From Acidipropionibacterium timonense (GTDB lineage Bacteria > Actinomycetota > Actinomycetes > Propionibacteriales > Propionibacteriaceae), in contig NZ_LR027558.1 of assembly GCF_900605005.1 (NCBI RefSeq), forward strand, positions 180,087 through 244,086: a DNA stretch of 64,000 bases, written 5' to 3'. Within the stretch, counting starts at the first letter, position 1; each line of letters starts with the position of its first letter. Below the pieces are notes generated by a model, which saw only the letters and a list, made by a program, of their open reading frames with translations, was not told where the DNA came from and ran no database searches. Of the stretch, positions 25,565 through 36,358 are shown in pieces. The translations under genes and the position numbers were made by a program.

Positions 25565-26891
25565 GGAGGCACCCCACCGCCAGTCCGACCACCGCGGGCA
25601 CCACCCAGCCCAGCCCGTCCGCCGACCACGGCAGGACGGCGTCGGCCAGGGACACGACGGCCCGGGTGAGGGAGTTCTGGACCGGCAGGGCGCGGACGAG
25701 GTCGAGGACCGCAGCCACTGCCACGCACCCGGTCATGACCTGATGGGGCAGACGCCGTCCTCCCAGCCACGGGGTGAGCAGTCCCAGGGCGATGGTCGTC
25801 ACGGCCAGCGGGCAGAGGAACATGAGCACCGGGACCGACCACGCGATGATCGTCGTCAACCCGGCATTGGCGACCACCGCCGAGACGACGCAGAAGACGA
25901 CCACCCACCCACGCACGGACAGCGACCGGAGGAACATCCGGGCGAACATCTCGGCGCAGGAGACGACGAGTCCGATCGACGTCTTGAGGCAGGCCACCAG
26001 GACGATCCCCGCGATGAGCACCTGTCCGGCGACCCCGTAGTAGTGCCGGGAGACGCCGGCCAGCACCGTGCCGCCATTGGTGGCGTCCGGCACGACGAGG
26101 TTCGAGGTGCGCCCCAGATGGGCCAGGGCGATGTACACCACGGCGAGGGGGACGACGGCGACCAGTCCCGATCGGGCCGTCTGCCGGGTCACCGCGCGCC
26201 GCCCGGTGATCCCGGCCCGGCCGATCGCCTCGATGATGACGATGGAGAAGGCCAGGGAGGCGAGGGCGTCCATGGTGTTGTAGCCGTCCAGGAGGCCGCG
26301 CACGAGCGGCAATCGGTCATAGGGCGGCGCCGGTGCGCGGGCCGGGTCCGTGGGCATGGGGTCCGCCAGGGTCGCCACGACGAGGACCGTGAGGAGCACG
26401 AGGAACAGTGGCGTGAGGTAGCGTCCGACCCAGTCCATGAGCCGACCCGGCCGCAGTGACGCCGCCAGGGTCGCGCCGAAGAAGAGGACCGTGAAGACCG
26501 CCAGGGCGGGGGTGCCCGACCCGGCCGCGACGAACGGTGCCACGCCGATCTCGTACGGCACCGTGGCGGTGCGCGGGATCGCGAAGGCCGGACCGATGGT
26601 GAGGTACAGCAGGCAGGTGACGGCGGTGGCGTAGCGGACCGAGACCCGCGAGGTCATCTCGTGGACGCTGGAGCTTCCCGACACGGCGGAGGCGACGACG
26701 CCCAGGACCGGGATACCCACGGCGGTGAGGAGGAATCCCGCGCAGGTGGTCGTGGTGGCCCCTCCGGCCAGCCGGCCGAGCTCCACCGGGAAGATGAGGT
26801 TGCCCGCGCCGAAGAACAGCCCGAAGGTCATGAGTCCGACGAGCAGGGTGGGGGATGTGCGTACGGCGTGGGCATGAGACACGGGTGACAT
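25512..26891 (-). CDS. brnQ: Branched-chain amino-acid:cation symporter (LIVCS)
   Basis: A 459-residue transporter for leucine, isoleucine and valine with about 12 hydrophobic segments. The N-terminal signature is VGLMTFGLFFGAGNLIFPVE, characteristic of BrnQ. Conserved inner segments include TIGPAFAIPRTATVPYEIGV and GYNTMDALASLAFSIVIIEA. The ATG at 26891 is chosen; alternatives are GTG 26906 and GTG 26882. The 3' end overlaps the HAD phosphatase gene by 53 bp in opposite orientation, so both coding ends are constrained. Confidence 0.92.
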   Translation of the reverse strand: MSPVSHAHAVRTSPTLLVGLMTFGLFFGAGNLIFPVELGRLAGGATTTTCAGFLLTAVGIPVLGVVASAVSGSSSVHEMTSRVSVRYATAVTCLLYLTIGPAFAIPRTATVPYEIGVAPFVAAGSGTPALAVFTVLFFGATLAASLRPGRLMDWVGRYLTPLFLVLLTVLVVATLADPMPTDPARAPAPPYDRLPLVRGLLDGYNTMDALASLAFSIVIIEAIGRAGITGRRAVTRQTARSGLVAVVPLAVVYIALAHLGRTSNLVVPDATNGGTVLAGVSRHYYGVAGQVLIAGIVLVACLKTSIGLVVSCAEMFARMFLRSLSVRGWVVVFCVVSAVVANAGLTTIIAWSVPVLMFLCPLAVTTIALGLLTPWLGGRRLPHQVMTGCVAVAAVLDLVRALPVQNSLTRAVVSLADAVLPWSADGLGWVVPAVVGLAVGCLLSRRGAPRAGRGCPATR

Positions 26892-26957
26892 CCTGCCGCA
26901 TGTCACCTCGGGGCCCCGCTCGGGGTGGAGGAAGGGAATAATCCCGACCGAGCTGGG

Positions 26958-26978
26958 GTTGAGTCAATGTCACTCAAG
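26958..26978. promoter_or_regulatory. HAIR element 1 upstream of clpB
   Basis: GTTGAGT-N7-ACTCAAG, one mismatch from the HspR consensus CTTGAGT-N7-ACTCAAG and the same variant as the first dnaK site. It lies 65 bp before the clpB start. Confidence 0.85.
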
Positions 26979-27007
26979 TCTGACCGGATGTCCCCCGGGC
27001 AGCCATA

Positions 27008-27028
27008 CTTGAGTTGAGGAAGCTCAAC
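27008..27028. promoter_or_regulatory. HAIR element 2 upstream of clpB
   Basis: CTTGAGT-N7-GCTCAAC, two mismatches from consensus, ending 14 bp before the clpB start codon. The pair is spaced 50 bp centre to centre, nearly as at dnaK (75 bp). Confidence 0.8.
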
Positions 27029-27042
27029 CAATCGAGGGATGC

Positions 27043-29616
<2,574 letters not shown>

Positions 29617-29631
29617 TCCGGGACCCGATCC

Positions 29632-29709
29632 CGCCGAACCCTCGAAGCTGTGTGCGTTGGGGCCGTGAACTCACGGCCCCAACGCACACAGCTCGGCAGG
29701 GCCGGGCTC
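29632..29709. repeat. Long palindromic element, copy A (also a bidirectional terminator)
   Basis: Perfect 22-bp arms (29647-29668 and 29671-29692; left arm begins GCTGTGTGCGTTGGGG) around the 2-base loop AC. The flanks GCCGAACCCTCGA and CTCGGCAGGGCCGGGCTCA are shared with copy B at 32045-32121, so about 77 bp is duplicated, not just the stem. Identity stops exactly at the stop codon (TCA on this strand) of the metallophosphatase gene. It separates the convergent clpB and metallophosphatase genes. Confidence 0.85.
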
Positions 29710-31879
29710 AGCGGCCGGTGTGAGGCAGCTTTCGCGGCGGACGCGGGGCTCGACCCGGGCGGCTCGGCCGGACCGACGAGGTCACCGAGGCGCCGGCCGA
29801 CGGGGAGACGGCCGACGGCGTGCCCGAGGGGGTCGTATTCGAAGGGCTCGGGGTGCCGGTCACCGACGGGGTCGAGGTGGGCGTGCCGGTGGGCGTCGCG
29901 GTCGGTGTGGGCGTCGGGCTCGGCTTGGCGGCCCGAGCGGTGAGCCACTGCTCGGCGGTCGTCGGGTGGTCGATGAACCTCATCTCGCCGATGATCCCGA
30001 AGAAGCCCTTGTCCATCTCGCCGCCGTAGATGCTCCCGCCGATGATCCACGGCAGGTCGTCGAAGCCGTTGATGCCGTGCGCGACCCCCTTCGTGCCGTA
30101 CTGGTTGCGGAGCATGGGCACGCCGTTGATGTACATGACGACCGATCCCTCGGCCGGGTCGTCGACGACGGCGACGTGGTACCACTTGCCCAGGTCGACG
30201 TCACCGGACCAGTTGGAGTACCCCATGCCGGCCGGCGCGATGTCGGTGAACGCCCACTGGACTTCCTTGAGGCTCGAGATGGCCCCGGCCATCGGCGGCT
30301 CGTCGAGGTCGGAGGTGTCCGCCCCCGCGACCTTGAAGTTGGGCAGGTCGGAACGCTTGCCGCCACGGCACACGAAGGCGCTCCAGTAGTTGTCGCCGCC
30401 GTAGGCCTCGTCGATCCGGATGAAGGTCTCGAAGGTGTAGCCGTGGGCGAAGCGCTCCTTGTTGGCGGGCGCATCCGTGGCGGTGGCGAAGTAGGAGAAG
30501 TTCGCCTTCGACGCCGGGGTGAGCTTGACGGCGTGGAAGCCGGACGAGTACATCATGTGGTCCTCGACGAGGGCCGCCGAGTCCGGGGCGACACCGGCGA
30601 CCATGAGCGTCATGTCATTGCCGTGCCCGCTGATGTCCTGCTCGACGAGCTTTCCGTCGACCATCGTCGGACGCCAATGGGCGACGGTGCCGGGGACCTT
30701 GGGGTAGTCCTGATCGTCGACCGGCTTGACCAGGGGCAGGTCGGCGATGGGGGTGAAGACCGAGCGCAGGTGCTCGCGCAGCGCCTTGGTGGCCGAGGGC
30801 ACCTCGCCGGTGGGGTGGAAGTCGGCCCCGAACGAGGCGAACCGGGAGGCGAAGTCGAAGTGGGTCGACCAGGTGTCGCCCGGACCCTCGAGGAGTGCGC
30901 GGTCCAAGGAGTTGGCCTTGGACCCCTTGAGCGGCACCCACGGCGAGAAGGCCGTCTGGGAGAGCTGGTTGTGGGTGAAGTCGAACTCCATGAGGGCCAT
31001 GAGACCGTTGCCGCCCTGGTACGCCATCTGGTAGTCGAGGAGCTGCTGGAAGACCGGCTGGCCGGCGTCATTGGTGAGGACGCGGTTCGTCGCCCCGTGG
31101 TGGTGGCCGTTGACGGTGAGGAAGACCTGGTTGTGGGCCTTGACGAGGCGGTCCCAGATGCGCTGGCCGAAGTCGGTCGACAGGGCGGTGCCGTCGGGCG
31201 AGATGTCGATGATCTGGTGGGTGGTGACGATCGTCGGCACCGTCGGGTGGGCCTTGAGCACGGACTCGGCCCAGTCGAGGTCGGCCGTGTCGGAGCCCCA
31301 GGGCACGTTGACGGCCATCATGGGGACGCCGGCGACCGTGAAACTGTGCCAGTTCGACAGCCCCGAGGGCCCCATCTCCCGGAAGCTGGGTGACGACTTC
31401 TGCCGGGACTCGGGGAACCACGTCCGGTAGTACTTGAAGTCGTTGGCGACATCGTGATTGCCCGGGATGAGCGAGTAGCGCACCGCGGCGTCGTCGAGGA
31501 TCTTCATGGCCCGGGAAGCGACGACGTACTGGTCCTCGTGGCCGTTGCCGGACTGGTCGCAGACATCGCCGAGGTGGTGGGTCATCTCGATCCGGTAGGT
31601 CTTCGTGTTGTCGGCGATCCACCTGGTCTGGCAGTCATAGGGGTTCGGCAGCCCGGGGTACTGCTTGGCGTAGAGGTCGGCCGTGGCGACGCCGTACCTC
31701 GAGTAGAACTGCGTGTCGGGCAGGAGGGCGATGCAGCCGCGAACCCCGGGGCGGTCGTCGACCGTTCCCGTCGTGGTGTAGGGGGCGGCGTTGGCGGGCC
31801 ATCCCTCCCGGACGGCGACCCCCGCCAGGGTGATGGCTGCGCCGGTCATGAGTAGGTGACGGCGGCTGATCGGCGACAT
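29708..31879 (-). CDS. Tat-exported metallophosphatase with LamG-like domain and LPHTG end
   Basis: A 723-residue extracellular calcineurin-like phosphoesterase. The signal MSPISRRHLLMTGAAITLAG has a twin-arginine motif. Metal-binding blocks are LLPDTQF, THHLGDVCDQ, IPGNHDVAND, TTHQIID and NGHHHG (within about residues 45-260). A concanavalin/LamG-type domain follows (about 440-640; HGYTFETFIRIDEA, DLGKWYHVAVVDD, MYINGVPM), then a Pro/Thr/Ser-rich linker. The protein ends in LPHTGR: an LPXTG motif with no hydrophobic segment or basic tail after it, because the stop codon comes at the border of palindromic element A. Substrate unknown. Confidence 0.88.
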   Translation of the reverse strand: MSPISRRHLLMTGAAITLAGVAVREGWPANAAPYTTTGTVDDRPGVRGCIALLPDTQFYSRYGVATADLYAKQYPGLPNPYDCQTRWIADNTKTYRIEMTHHLGDVCDQSGNGHEDQYVVASRAMKILDDAAVRYSLIPGNHDVANDFKYYRTWFPESRQKSSPSFREMGPSGLSNWHSFTVAGVPMMAVNVPWGSDTADLDWAESVLKAHPTVPTIVTTHQIIDISPDGTALSTDFGQRIWDRLVKAHNQVFLTVNGHHHGATNRVLTNDAGQPVFQQLLDYQMAYQGGNGLMALMEFDFTHNQLSQTAFSPWVPLKGSKANSLDRALLEGPGDTWSTHFDFASRFASFGADFHPTGEVPSATKALREHLRSVFTPIADLPLVKPVDDQDYPKVPGTVAHWRPTMVDGKLVEQDISGHGNDMTLMVAGVAPDSAALVEDHMMYSSGFHAVKLTPASKANFSYFATATDAPANKERFAHGYTFETFIRIDEAYGGDNYWSAFVCRGGKRSDLPNFKVAGADTSDLDEPPMAGAISSLKEVQWAFTDIAPAGMGYSNWSGDVDLGKWYHVAVVDDPAEGSVVMYINGVPMLRNQYGTKGVAHGINGFDDLPWIIGGSIYGGEMDKGFFGIIGEMRFIDHPTTAEQWLTARAAKPSPTPTPTATPTGTPTSTPSVTGTPSPSNTTPSGTPSAVSPSAGASVTSSVRPSRPGRAPRPPRKLPHTGR

Positions 31880-32044
31880 GTGTGGCTCCTCGACGGTCTT
31901 GGCTGGACCCGGTGTCGCAGCCCGCCAGTCATCTGAGCACTCCTGTCCGACGGGAACCCCTCGTACACGTGAACACGAGCTGACAGGCTCATGGACAGTC
32001 GGGGATGCCCCGGCGTGAGGGGCCGTCGGTGCGGGTTCATGCCG

Positions 32045-32121
32045 GCCGAACCCTCGAGCTGTGTGCGTTGGGGCCGTGAGTTCACGGCCCCAACGCACAC
32101 AGCTCGGCAGGGCCGGGCTCA
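32045..32121. repeat. Long palindromic element, copy B
   Basis: Same 22-bp arms as copy A (32058-32079 and 32082-32103) with loop GT and the same flanks. It ends at the stop codon of the YchJ-like gene, again on its 3' side. The two copies enclose the metallophosphatase gene. The 239 bp between the start of that gene and the YchJ stop hold only this element and an upstream leader. Confidence 0.85.
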
Positions 32122-32487
32122 GTCGAGGAGATCACCGTCGACGTACATCCACCGACCGGCGCGGAACTGGAACCGAGCGACCTCGTGCATCCGGCCGCCG
32201 ATGTGCTCGGCGAGATACTCGACGACCCCGGTCGCGTCGCCCGGCTGCCCCGCCTCGGTGCGCACCACGCGCAGCCCGGTCCAGCGCAGCGGCACCTCGT
32301 CGACGACGTCCGGCCGGGTCCGCGGGTGCCAGGTGGCCCACAGGTGGTTCCACCGCCGGAGGACGTGGGCGCTGTACCGCGACCTCATGAGGGCCTCGGC
32401 GGTGAGGGCCCGACGCGGGTCGTCGAGAACCGGGCCGCAGCAGGCCGACAGCGCCGCTCCGGAGCCGCAGGGGCAGGGACTGCTCAT
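32119..32487 (-). CDS. YchJ-family SEC-C motif protein
   Basis: A 122-residue protein with an N-terminal zinc-binding SEC-C motif (SPCPCGSGAALSACCGP, about 2-18) and an NTF2-like YchJ domain containing AEALMRSRYSAHVLRR and WTGLRVVRT. The family is widespread and of unknown function. The ATG at 32487 has GAGAGG six bases upstream. An in-frame ATG two codons upstream (32493) is possible. The gene is divergent from the spermidine-synthase-like gene. Confidence 0.88.
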   Translation of the reverse strand: MSSPCPCGSGAALSACCGPVLDDPRRALTAEALMRSRYSAHVLRRWNHLWATWHPRTRPDVVDEVPLRWTGLRVVRTEAGQPGDATGVVEYLAEHIGGRMHEVARFQFRAGRWMYVDGDLLD

Positions 32488-32565
32488 CGTCATCCTCTCG
32501 TCGGGTGGCACTCATGCTAGGGCGGCGCGGACGGTGGCCGCGGCCGGGCTCGATAGGGTCGCCCC

Positions 32566-33393
32566 GTGCCCCGTGTCGATCCTCCCGAGCCCGAGCGTCT
32601 CGTCCCCGACCCCGACGTGCCCGGGGCGTGGATCGTTCGGGTCGGCGGCGCCGACCAGTCGTGGATCGACCCGGCCGACCCCACCCGCCTCGAGTTCGAC
32701 TACATGGAGCGCATCGCCGACCACCTCGACCTGCACCGCCCGGAAGGCGAGCGGATGCGCGTCATCCATGTCGGAGGAGCGGGGATGGCGCTGGCGAGGT
32801 ACGTCGCGGCGACCCGCCCGACCTCCCCGCAGATCGTCCTGGAACCGGATGCCGCCCTCACCGAGGAGGTTCGTCGCAAGGCTCCGCTGGCACCGCGATC
32901 GGGCATCAAGGTGCGGCCGGTCGACGGACGGTCCGGGATCGCGGCGATGCGGGCGGACTTCGCCGATGTCGTCATCATCGATGCCTTCGCCGGCGCGAGG
33001 GTGCCGTCCGAGCTCGTCACCGTGGAGTTCCTCGCGCAGGTCCAGCGGATCCTCGTTCCCGACGGAGTCGTCGTCGCCAACGTCACGGACCACGCCCCGT
33101 TGGCCTGGACCCGACGTCTGGTGGCCAGCCACGGCGAGGTCTTCGCCGACGTCTGCCTGGCCGCCGAGTCCTCCACCCTCAAGGGGCGCCGGTTCGGCAA
33201 CCTCGTCCTGGCGGCGTCGAACGGCCCGTTGCACGCGGCGCAGGTGAGACGCCGTGCCGCCGGTGCACCCTTCCCCTTCCGGCTGCTGCACGGCGAGGAC
33301 CTCGATCGGTTCGTCGCGGGGGCTCGTCGGTTCACCGACGCCGACACGCAGACCTCTCCCGGGCCGCCGTCGGGGCTGACCTTCTTCGAGTGA
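32566..33393 (+). CDS. Spermidine-synthase-like class I methyltransferase-fold protein
   Basis: A 275-residue protein of the polyamine-synthase/methyltransferase fold. RVIHVGGAGMALARYVAATR (about 65-84) is the nucleotide-cofactor glycine motif. VLEPDAALTEEVRRKAPL supplies the acidic ribose-binding residue, and FADVVIIDAFAGARVPSEL is the catalytic-loop strand. The YDS/D motif expected in true spermidine synthases reads DAFAG, so aminopropyl transfer is doubtful. Such solitary homologues are frequent in actinobacteria. It starts at GTG 32566. It may be a methyltransferase. Confidence 0.75.
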   Translation: MPRVDPPEPERLVPDPDVPGAWIVRVGGADQSWIDPADPTRLEFDYMERIADHLDLHRPEGERMRVIHVGGAGMALARYVAATRPTSPQIVLEPDAALTEEVRRKAPLAPRSGIKVRPVDGRSGIAAMRADFADVVIIDAFAGARVPSELVTVEFLAQVQRILVPDGVVVANVTDHAPLAWTRRLVASHGEVFADVCLAAESSTLKGRRFGNLVLAASNGPLHAAQVRRRAAGAPFPFRLLHGEDLDRFVAGARRFTDADTQTSPGPPSGLTFFE

Positions 33394-33443
33394 GGACGAG
33401 CGGACCGGGGCCCGGGTCATGCGGCCAATGACATGATGGACCC

Positions 33444-34133
33444 ATGTCCGAGCCCCAGCAGCCCCCGCGTCGGGCCGTGCCCCAGCCGCCGGGCTCGTAC
33501 CCCCAGCAGGGCCCTCACGCGCCGCAGGGCCCGTACCCCCAGCACGGCCCGTACGGGCCGCAGACTCACCCCGGCGGGTACCTCATGCCGCCGAGGAACC
33601 CGCTCGCGCCGCCGGGAGTCCTCCTGGCGGTCGAGCTCGTCGTCGGGATCGCCGGGGCCCTGTGGATGCTCATCATCCTCGCCCTGTGGGTGAGCGCCGG
33701 GCGGTCGACCTCGGGTCTGGGACCCATGACGACCTCCTTCGCGCTCTCCCTGGCCGGAGGCGACTGGGTCCTGTACCTGCTCGTGCCGACGGCAGGATTC
33801 GTCCTGTCGATGACCATGAGACGCGGTCACGCCATCGACCGGTGGCTGTTCACCATCCTCGGCGCCTTCTGGATCATGTGGCTGCTCAGCCATGTGCAGG
33901 CCATCAGGTGGCCCGGGGTGCTCCTCGTCGGCGCCGGGATCCTCCTGGCCTGGACCCCGGCCATGAACGCCTGGATCGCCGCCGTCGCGGCCCATGAGCA
34001 GGCGATGGTCAACCCGCTTCCCCCGCCACAGCCACCGTCCTCATCGGCCTGCTCGGGCGCCCAACCCTGGGGACGCCATCCCTCCGACGACCCCTCCTCC
34101 TGGCCGCCGCCCTCACCGGGGCAGGACCGATGA
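33444..34133 (+). CDS. Proline-rich membrane protein of unknown function
   Basis: A 229-residue protein. The first ~50 residues are Pro/Gln/Gly/Tyr-rich repeats (PQQGPHAPQGPYPQHGPYGP), a common cytoplasmic head on actinobacterial membrane proteins. Four hydrophobic segments follow (about 58-80, 105-125, 135-155, 158-178), then a second Pro/Ser-rich tail. I recognise no domain. Its stop overlaps the start of the sortase-like gene by 4 bp (ATGA at 34130), implying coupled translation and possibly a shared envelope function. Confidence 0.75.
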   Translation: MSEPQQPPRRAVPQPPGSYPQQGPHAPQGPYPQHGPYGPQTHPGGYLMPPRNPLAPPGVLLAVELVVGIAGALWMLIILALWVSAGRSTSGLGPMTTSFALSLAGGDWVLYLLVPTAGFVLSMTMRRGHAIDRWLFTILGAFWIMWLLSHVQAIRWPGVLLVGAGILLAWTPAMNAWIAAVAAHEQAMVNPLPPPQPPSSSACSGAQPWGRHPSDDPSSWPPPSPGQDR

Positions 34134-34789
34134 GCCGGCGACCCTCGGCCTTCGGCTGGACTTTCGTCGTCCTGCTCGTCCTCGTCCTGGCCGGCGGGGC
34201 CTGGGCAGGATGGACGTGGTGGGGGAGCACCCTGGTGCCCGGGTCCCGGGGCCCGCGCGAGGCCGACGCCGCGGTGGCCTCCTGGTCGGCCTCACCCGCC
34301 CCCTCGCCCACGACGAGTTCGGTTCCCACACCGACGGACGGCACCGTCATGGCCGTCCTGCGCATCCCGGCCCTCGGGGACTCGTGGCGGTGGCCGGTCG
34401 TCGCCTCCACCGATGACGCCGACGCGGCCCTCGACCACGCCCTGGCCTGGTACCGCGGCACCGCCGGGGCCGGCCAGGTCGGCAACTTCGCCGTGGCCGG
34501 CCGGGCCGCCACCGGGGCCGACGCCTTCGCCGAGTTGCGCCGTCTGCGCAAGGGCGACGACATCGTCGTCCAGGCCCCGGGTGTGACGTACACCTATGTC
34601 GTCGACGTCCCGGCCTCGGCTCTCACCGTCGGCAAGGACGCCTCGTGGGTCCTCGACCCGGTGCCCGGCCACCGCGGCGCCATCCCCACCCAGGCCGTCA
34701 TCACCCTGACGACGAGCCAGGACAGGGTCGCCACCGACGCCCGGGCCGTCCTCATGGGCCACCTCGTCGCCACCCGGGCGAACCGCTGA
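34130..34789 (+). CDS. Sortase-fold membrane protein lacking catalytic Cys and His
   Basis: A 219-residue membrane-anchored protein (helix at about 9-32) whose C-terminal domain follows class E sortases closely: VLRIPALGDSWRWPVV, TAGAGQVGNFAVAGRA, AFAELRRLRKGDDIVV, YTYVVDVPASALTV and ITLTTSQDRV. In active sortases the third block contains AGHR and the last TLTTC. Here the His position is Arg (R125) and the Cys position is Ser (S196). An Arg in the final strand is still present (R205). Transpeptidase activity should therefore be lost. A structural or regulatory role beside the co-translated proline-rich membrane protein is possible. Confidence 0.8.
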   Translation: MSRRPSAFGWTFVVLLVLVLAGGAWAGWTWWGSTLVPGSRGPREADAAVASWSASPAPSPTTSSVPTPTDGTVMAVLRIPALGDSWRWPVVASTDDADAALDHALAWYRGTAGAGQVGNFAVAGRAATGADAFAELRRLRKGDDIVVQAPGVTYTYVVDVPASALTVGKDASWVLDPVPGHRGAIPTQAVITLTTSQDRVATDARAVLMGHLVATRANR

Positions 34790-34820
34790 GCGTGATCCCG
34801 CCGGAAGCGGCCCCGGCGCC

Positions 34821-34875
34821 CAGTACCCTGCTGTGAAGCCCAGTACCCTGCTGTGAAGCCCAGTACCCTGCTGTG
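34821..34875 (+). promoter_or_regulatory. 20-bp tandem triplication with repeated -10-like hexamers before lemA
   Basis: CAGTACCCTGCTGTGAAGCC is present twice in full (34821-34840, 34841-34860), and its first 15 bases a third time (34861-34875). Each unit contains TACCCT, which fits the TANNNT -10 pattern of actinobacterial promoters. The last copy ends 23 bp before the lemA start. Transcription may initiate from several positions; this is inferred from the sequence pattern only. Confidence 0.5.
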
Positions 34876-34898
34876 CCCGCCCCGGAAGGAACTGCACC

Positions 34899-35630
34899 GT
34901 GAGCCTCATCATCGTCCTCATCGGCCTGGCCGCCCTCGTCGCCCTCATCGTCGGAGTCGGCATCGGTGCCTACAACGGCTTCGTCCGGCAGCGCAACACC
35001 ATCCAGGAGTCCTGGCGTCAGGTCGACGTCGAGCTCAACCGGCGCTACGAACTCATCCCCAACCTCGTCGAGACGGTTCGCGGGGCCGCCGCCCATGAGA
35101 GCGGAACCCTCGAGAACGTCATCCGGCTGCGCAACCAGGCGGTCCAGTCCTCCGGCGGCGACGCCCCCGACGCCCGGCGCGCCGAGATTGAGTCGCAGCT
35201 CAGCGGGGCGGTGCACAACCTCATGGTCCAGGTCGAGGCCTATCCGCAACTCCAGGCGAATGCCTCCTTCGTCGAGCTGCAGCGTCAGCTGGCCGAGACC
35301 GAGGACCGGATCGCCGCCGGACGTCGCTACTACAACGCCAACGTCAGCGCCTACAACACCCGGATCGACTCCTTCCCGTCGAACCTCGTCGCCTCGATGA
35401 ACCACTTCGAGAAGGCCGCCTACTTCCAGGTCGACAACCCCGAGATGCGCTCGGCCCCGACGGTGAACTTCGGGGCCGGTACCGGGACGACGTCGACCCA
35501 ACCCGGCATCGACCGGGGGACCTCCCAGGCGGCTCCGGGCTATGAGGCGCCGGGCTTCGGGACGCCGTCCGCCGAGCAGGGGCAGCAGGCCGGCCAGACC
35601 CAGCGGGCCGACGGCGTCGACCCCCGCTGA
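34899..35630 (+). CDS. lemA: LemA-family protein
   Basis: A 243-residue protein with an N-terminal membrane helix (about 2-24) and the LemA helical domain: AYNGFVRQRNTIQESWRQVD, VELNRRYELIPNLVETVRG, AAHESGTLENVIRLRNQAV and RRYYNANVSAYNTRIDSFPS. The tail after about 190 is low-complexity Gly/Thr/Gln. LemA proteins form an alpha-helical bundle at the membrane; their role is unsettled. It starts at GTG 34899 with GGAAGGA seven bases upstream. Confidence 0.93.
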   Translation: MSLIIVLIGLAALVALIVGVGIGAYNGFVRQRNTIQESWRQVDVELNRRYELIPNLVETVRGAAAHESGTLENVIRLRNQAVQSSGGDAPDARRAEIESQLSGAVHNLMVQVEAYPQLQANASFVELQRQLAETEDRIAAGRRYYNANVSAYNTRIDSFPSNLVASMNHFEKAAYFQVDNPEMRSAPTVNFGAGTGTTSTQPGIDRGTSQAAPGYEAPGFGTPSAEQGQQAGQTQRADGVDPR

Positions 35631-35639
35631 CTCGCGGCC

Positions 35640-36335
35640 TCAGGCGGCGGCGTCGCGGCGTCGACCGCGCCACCACTCGACGACCATGGGGAGCACGGAC
35701 ACGAGGATGATGAGGATGAGCGCGGCCTCGAAGTTGTTGCGGATGACGTCGATCTGACCGAGGAAGAAGCCGGCCTGGACGGCGATGAGCACCCACAGGA
35801 CGCCGCCGATCGCCGTGTACGAGATGAACCTGCGGAAGTCCATCCGACCGACCCCGCTCACCATGGTGACGAAGGTGCGCACGATCGGCACGAATCGGGC
35901 GAGGATGAGGGCCATCGCACCGTGCTTGGCGAAGAACTCGTTGGTCTTGTCGACGTACTCCGGCTTGAAGATCCTCCCCGCCAGGCCGTCCCGAGGCCGG
36001 AACAGCCGTGGACCCACCTCGCGCCCGATCCAGTAGCCGACGACATTGCCCGCCACCGCTGCGACGATGAGGACGGCGTTGACGAGCACCAGGGTCGAGA
36101 CCTTCGACCCGTAGTGGACCAGCGGAGTCGAGCTCGTCACGCCGACCGCCGCGAACATGCCGAGCGCGAAGAGGAGCGAGTCTCCCGGCATGAAGAAGAT
36201 CGCCAGGCCGCACTCGGCGAAGACGATGAGGGCGACGATCCACAGGGCGGCGGCTCCGGCGGCCTGGATGATGGCCTGCGGGTCCATCCAGGAGGGCAGG
36301 AGCAGGGGGACCAGGGTCAGGAGAGGACTCGGCAT
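35640..36335 (-). CDS. DedA-family (VTT domain) membrane protein
   Basis: A 231-residue membrane protein. Family motifs include IVFAECGLAIFFMPGDSLLF (with the conserved E and the FFPGD-like motif), GNVVGYWIGREVGPRLF, NEFFAKHGAMALILARFVP and IVRTFVTMVSGVGRMDFRRF. DedA proteins act in membrane-lipid or undecaprenyl-phosphate handling and proton-motive-force homeostasis. The ATG at 36335 is preferred over a TTG two codons upstream. It is divergent from the SPOUT gene with only 23 bp between starts. Confidence 0.93.
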   Translation of the reverse strand: MPSPLLTLVPLLLPSWMDPQAIIQAAGAAALWIVALIVFAECGLAIFFMPGDSLLFALGMFAAVGVTSSTPLVHYGSKVSTLVLVNAVLIVAAVAGNVVGYWIGREVGPRLFRPRDGLAGRIFKPEYVDKTNEFFAKHGAMALILARFVPIVRTFVTMVSGVGRMDFRRFISYTAIGGVLWVLIAVQAGFFLGQIDVIRNNFEAALILIILVSVLPMVVEWWRGRRRDAAA

Positions 36336-36358
36336 GGCCAACAGAGTAGCCTCAGGGC

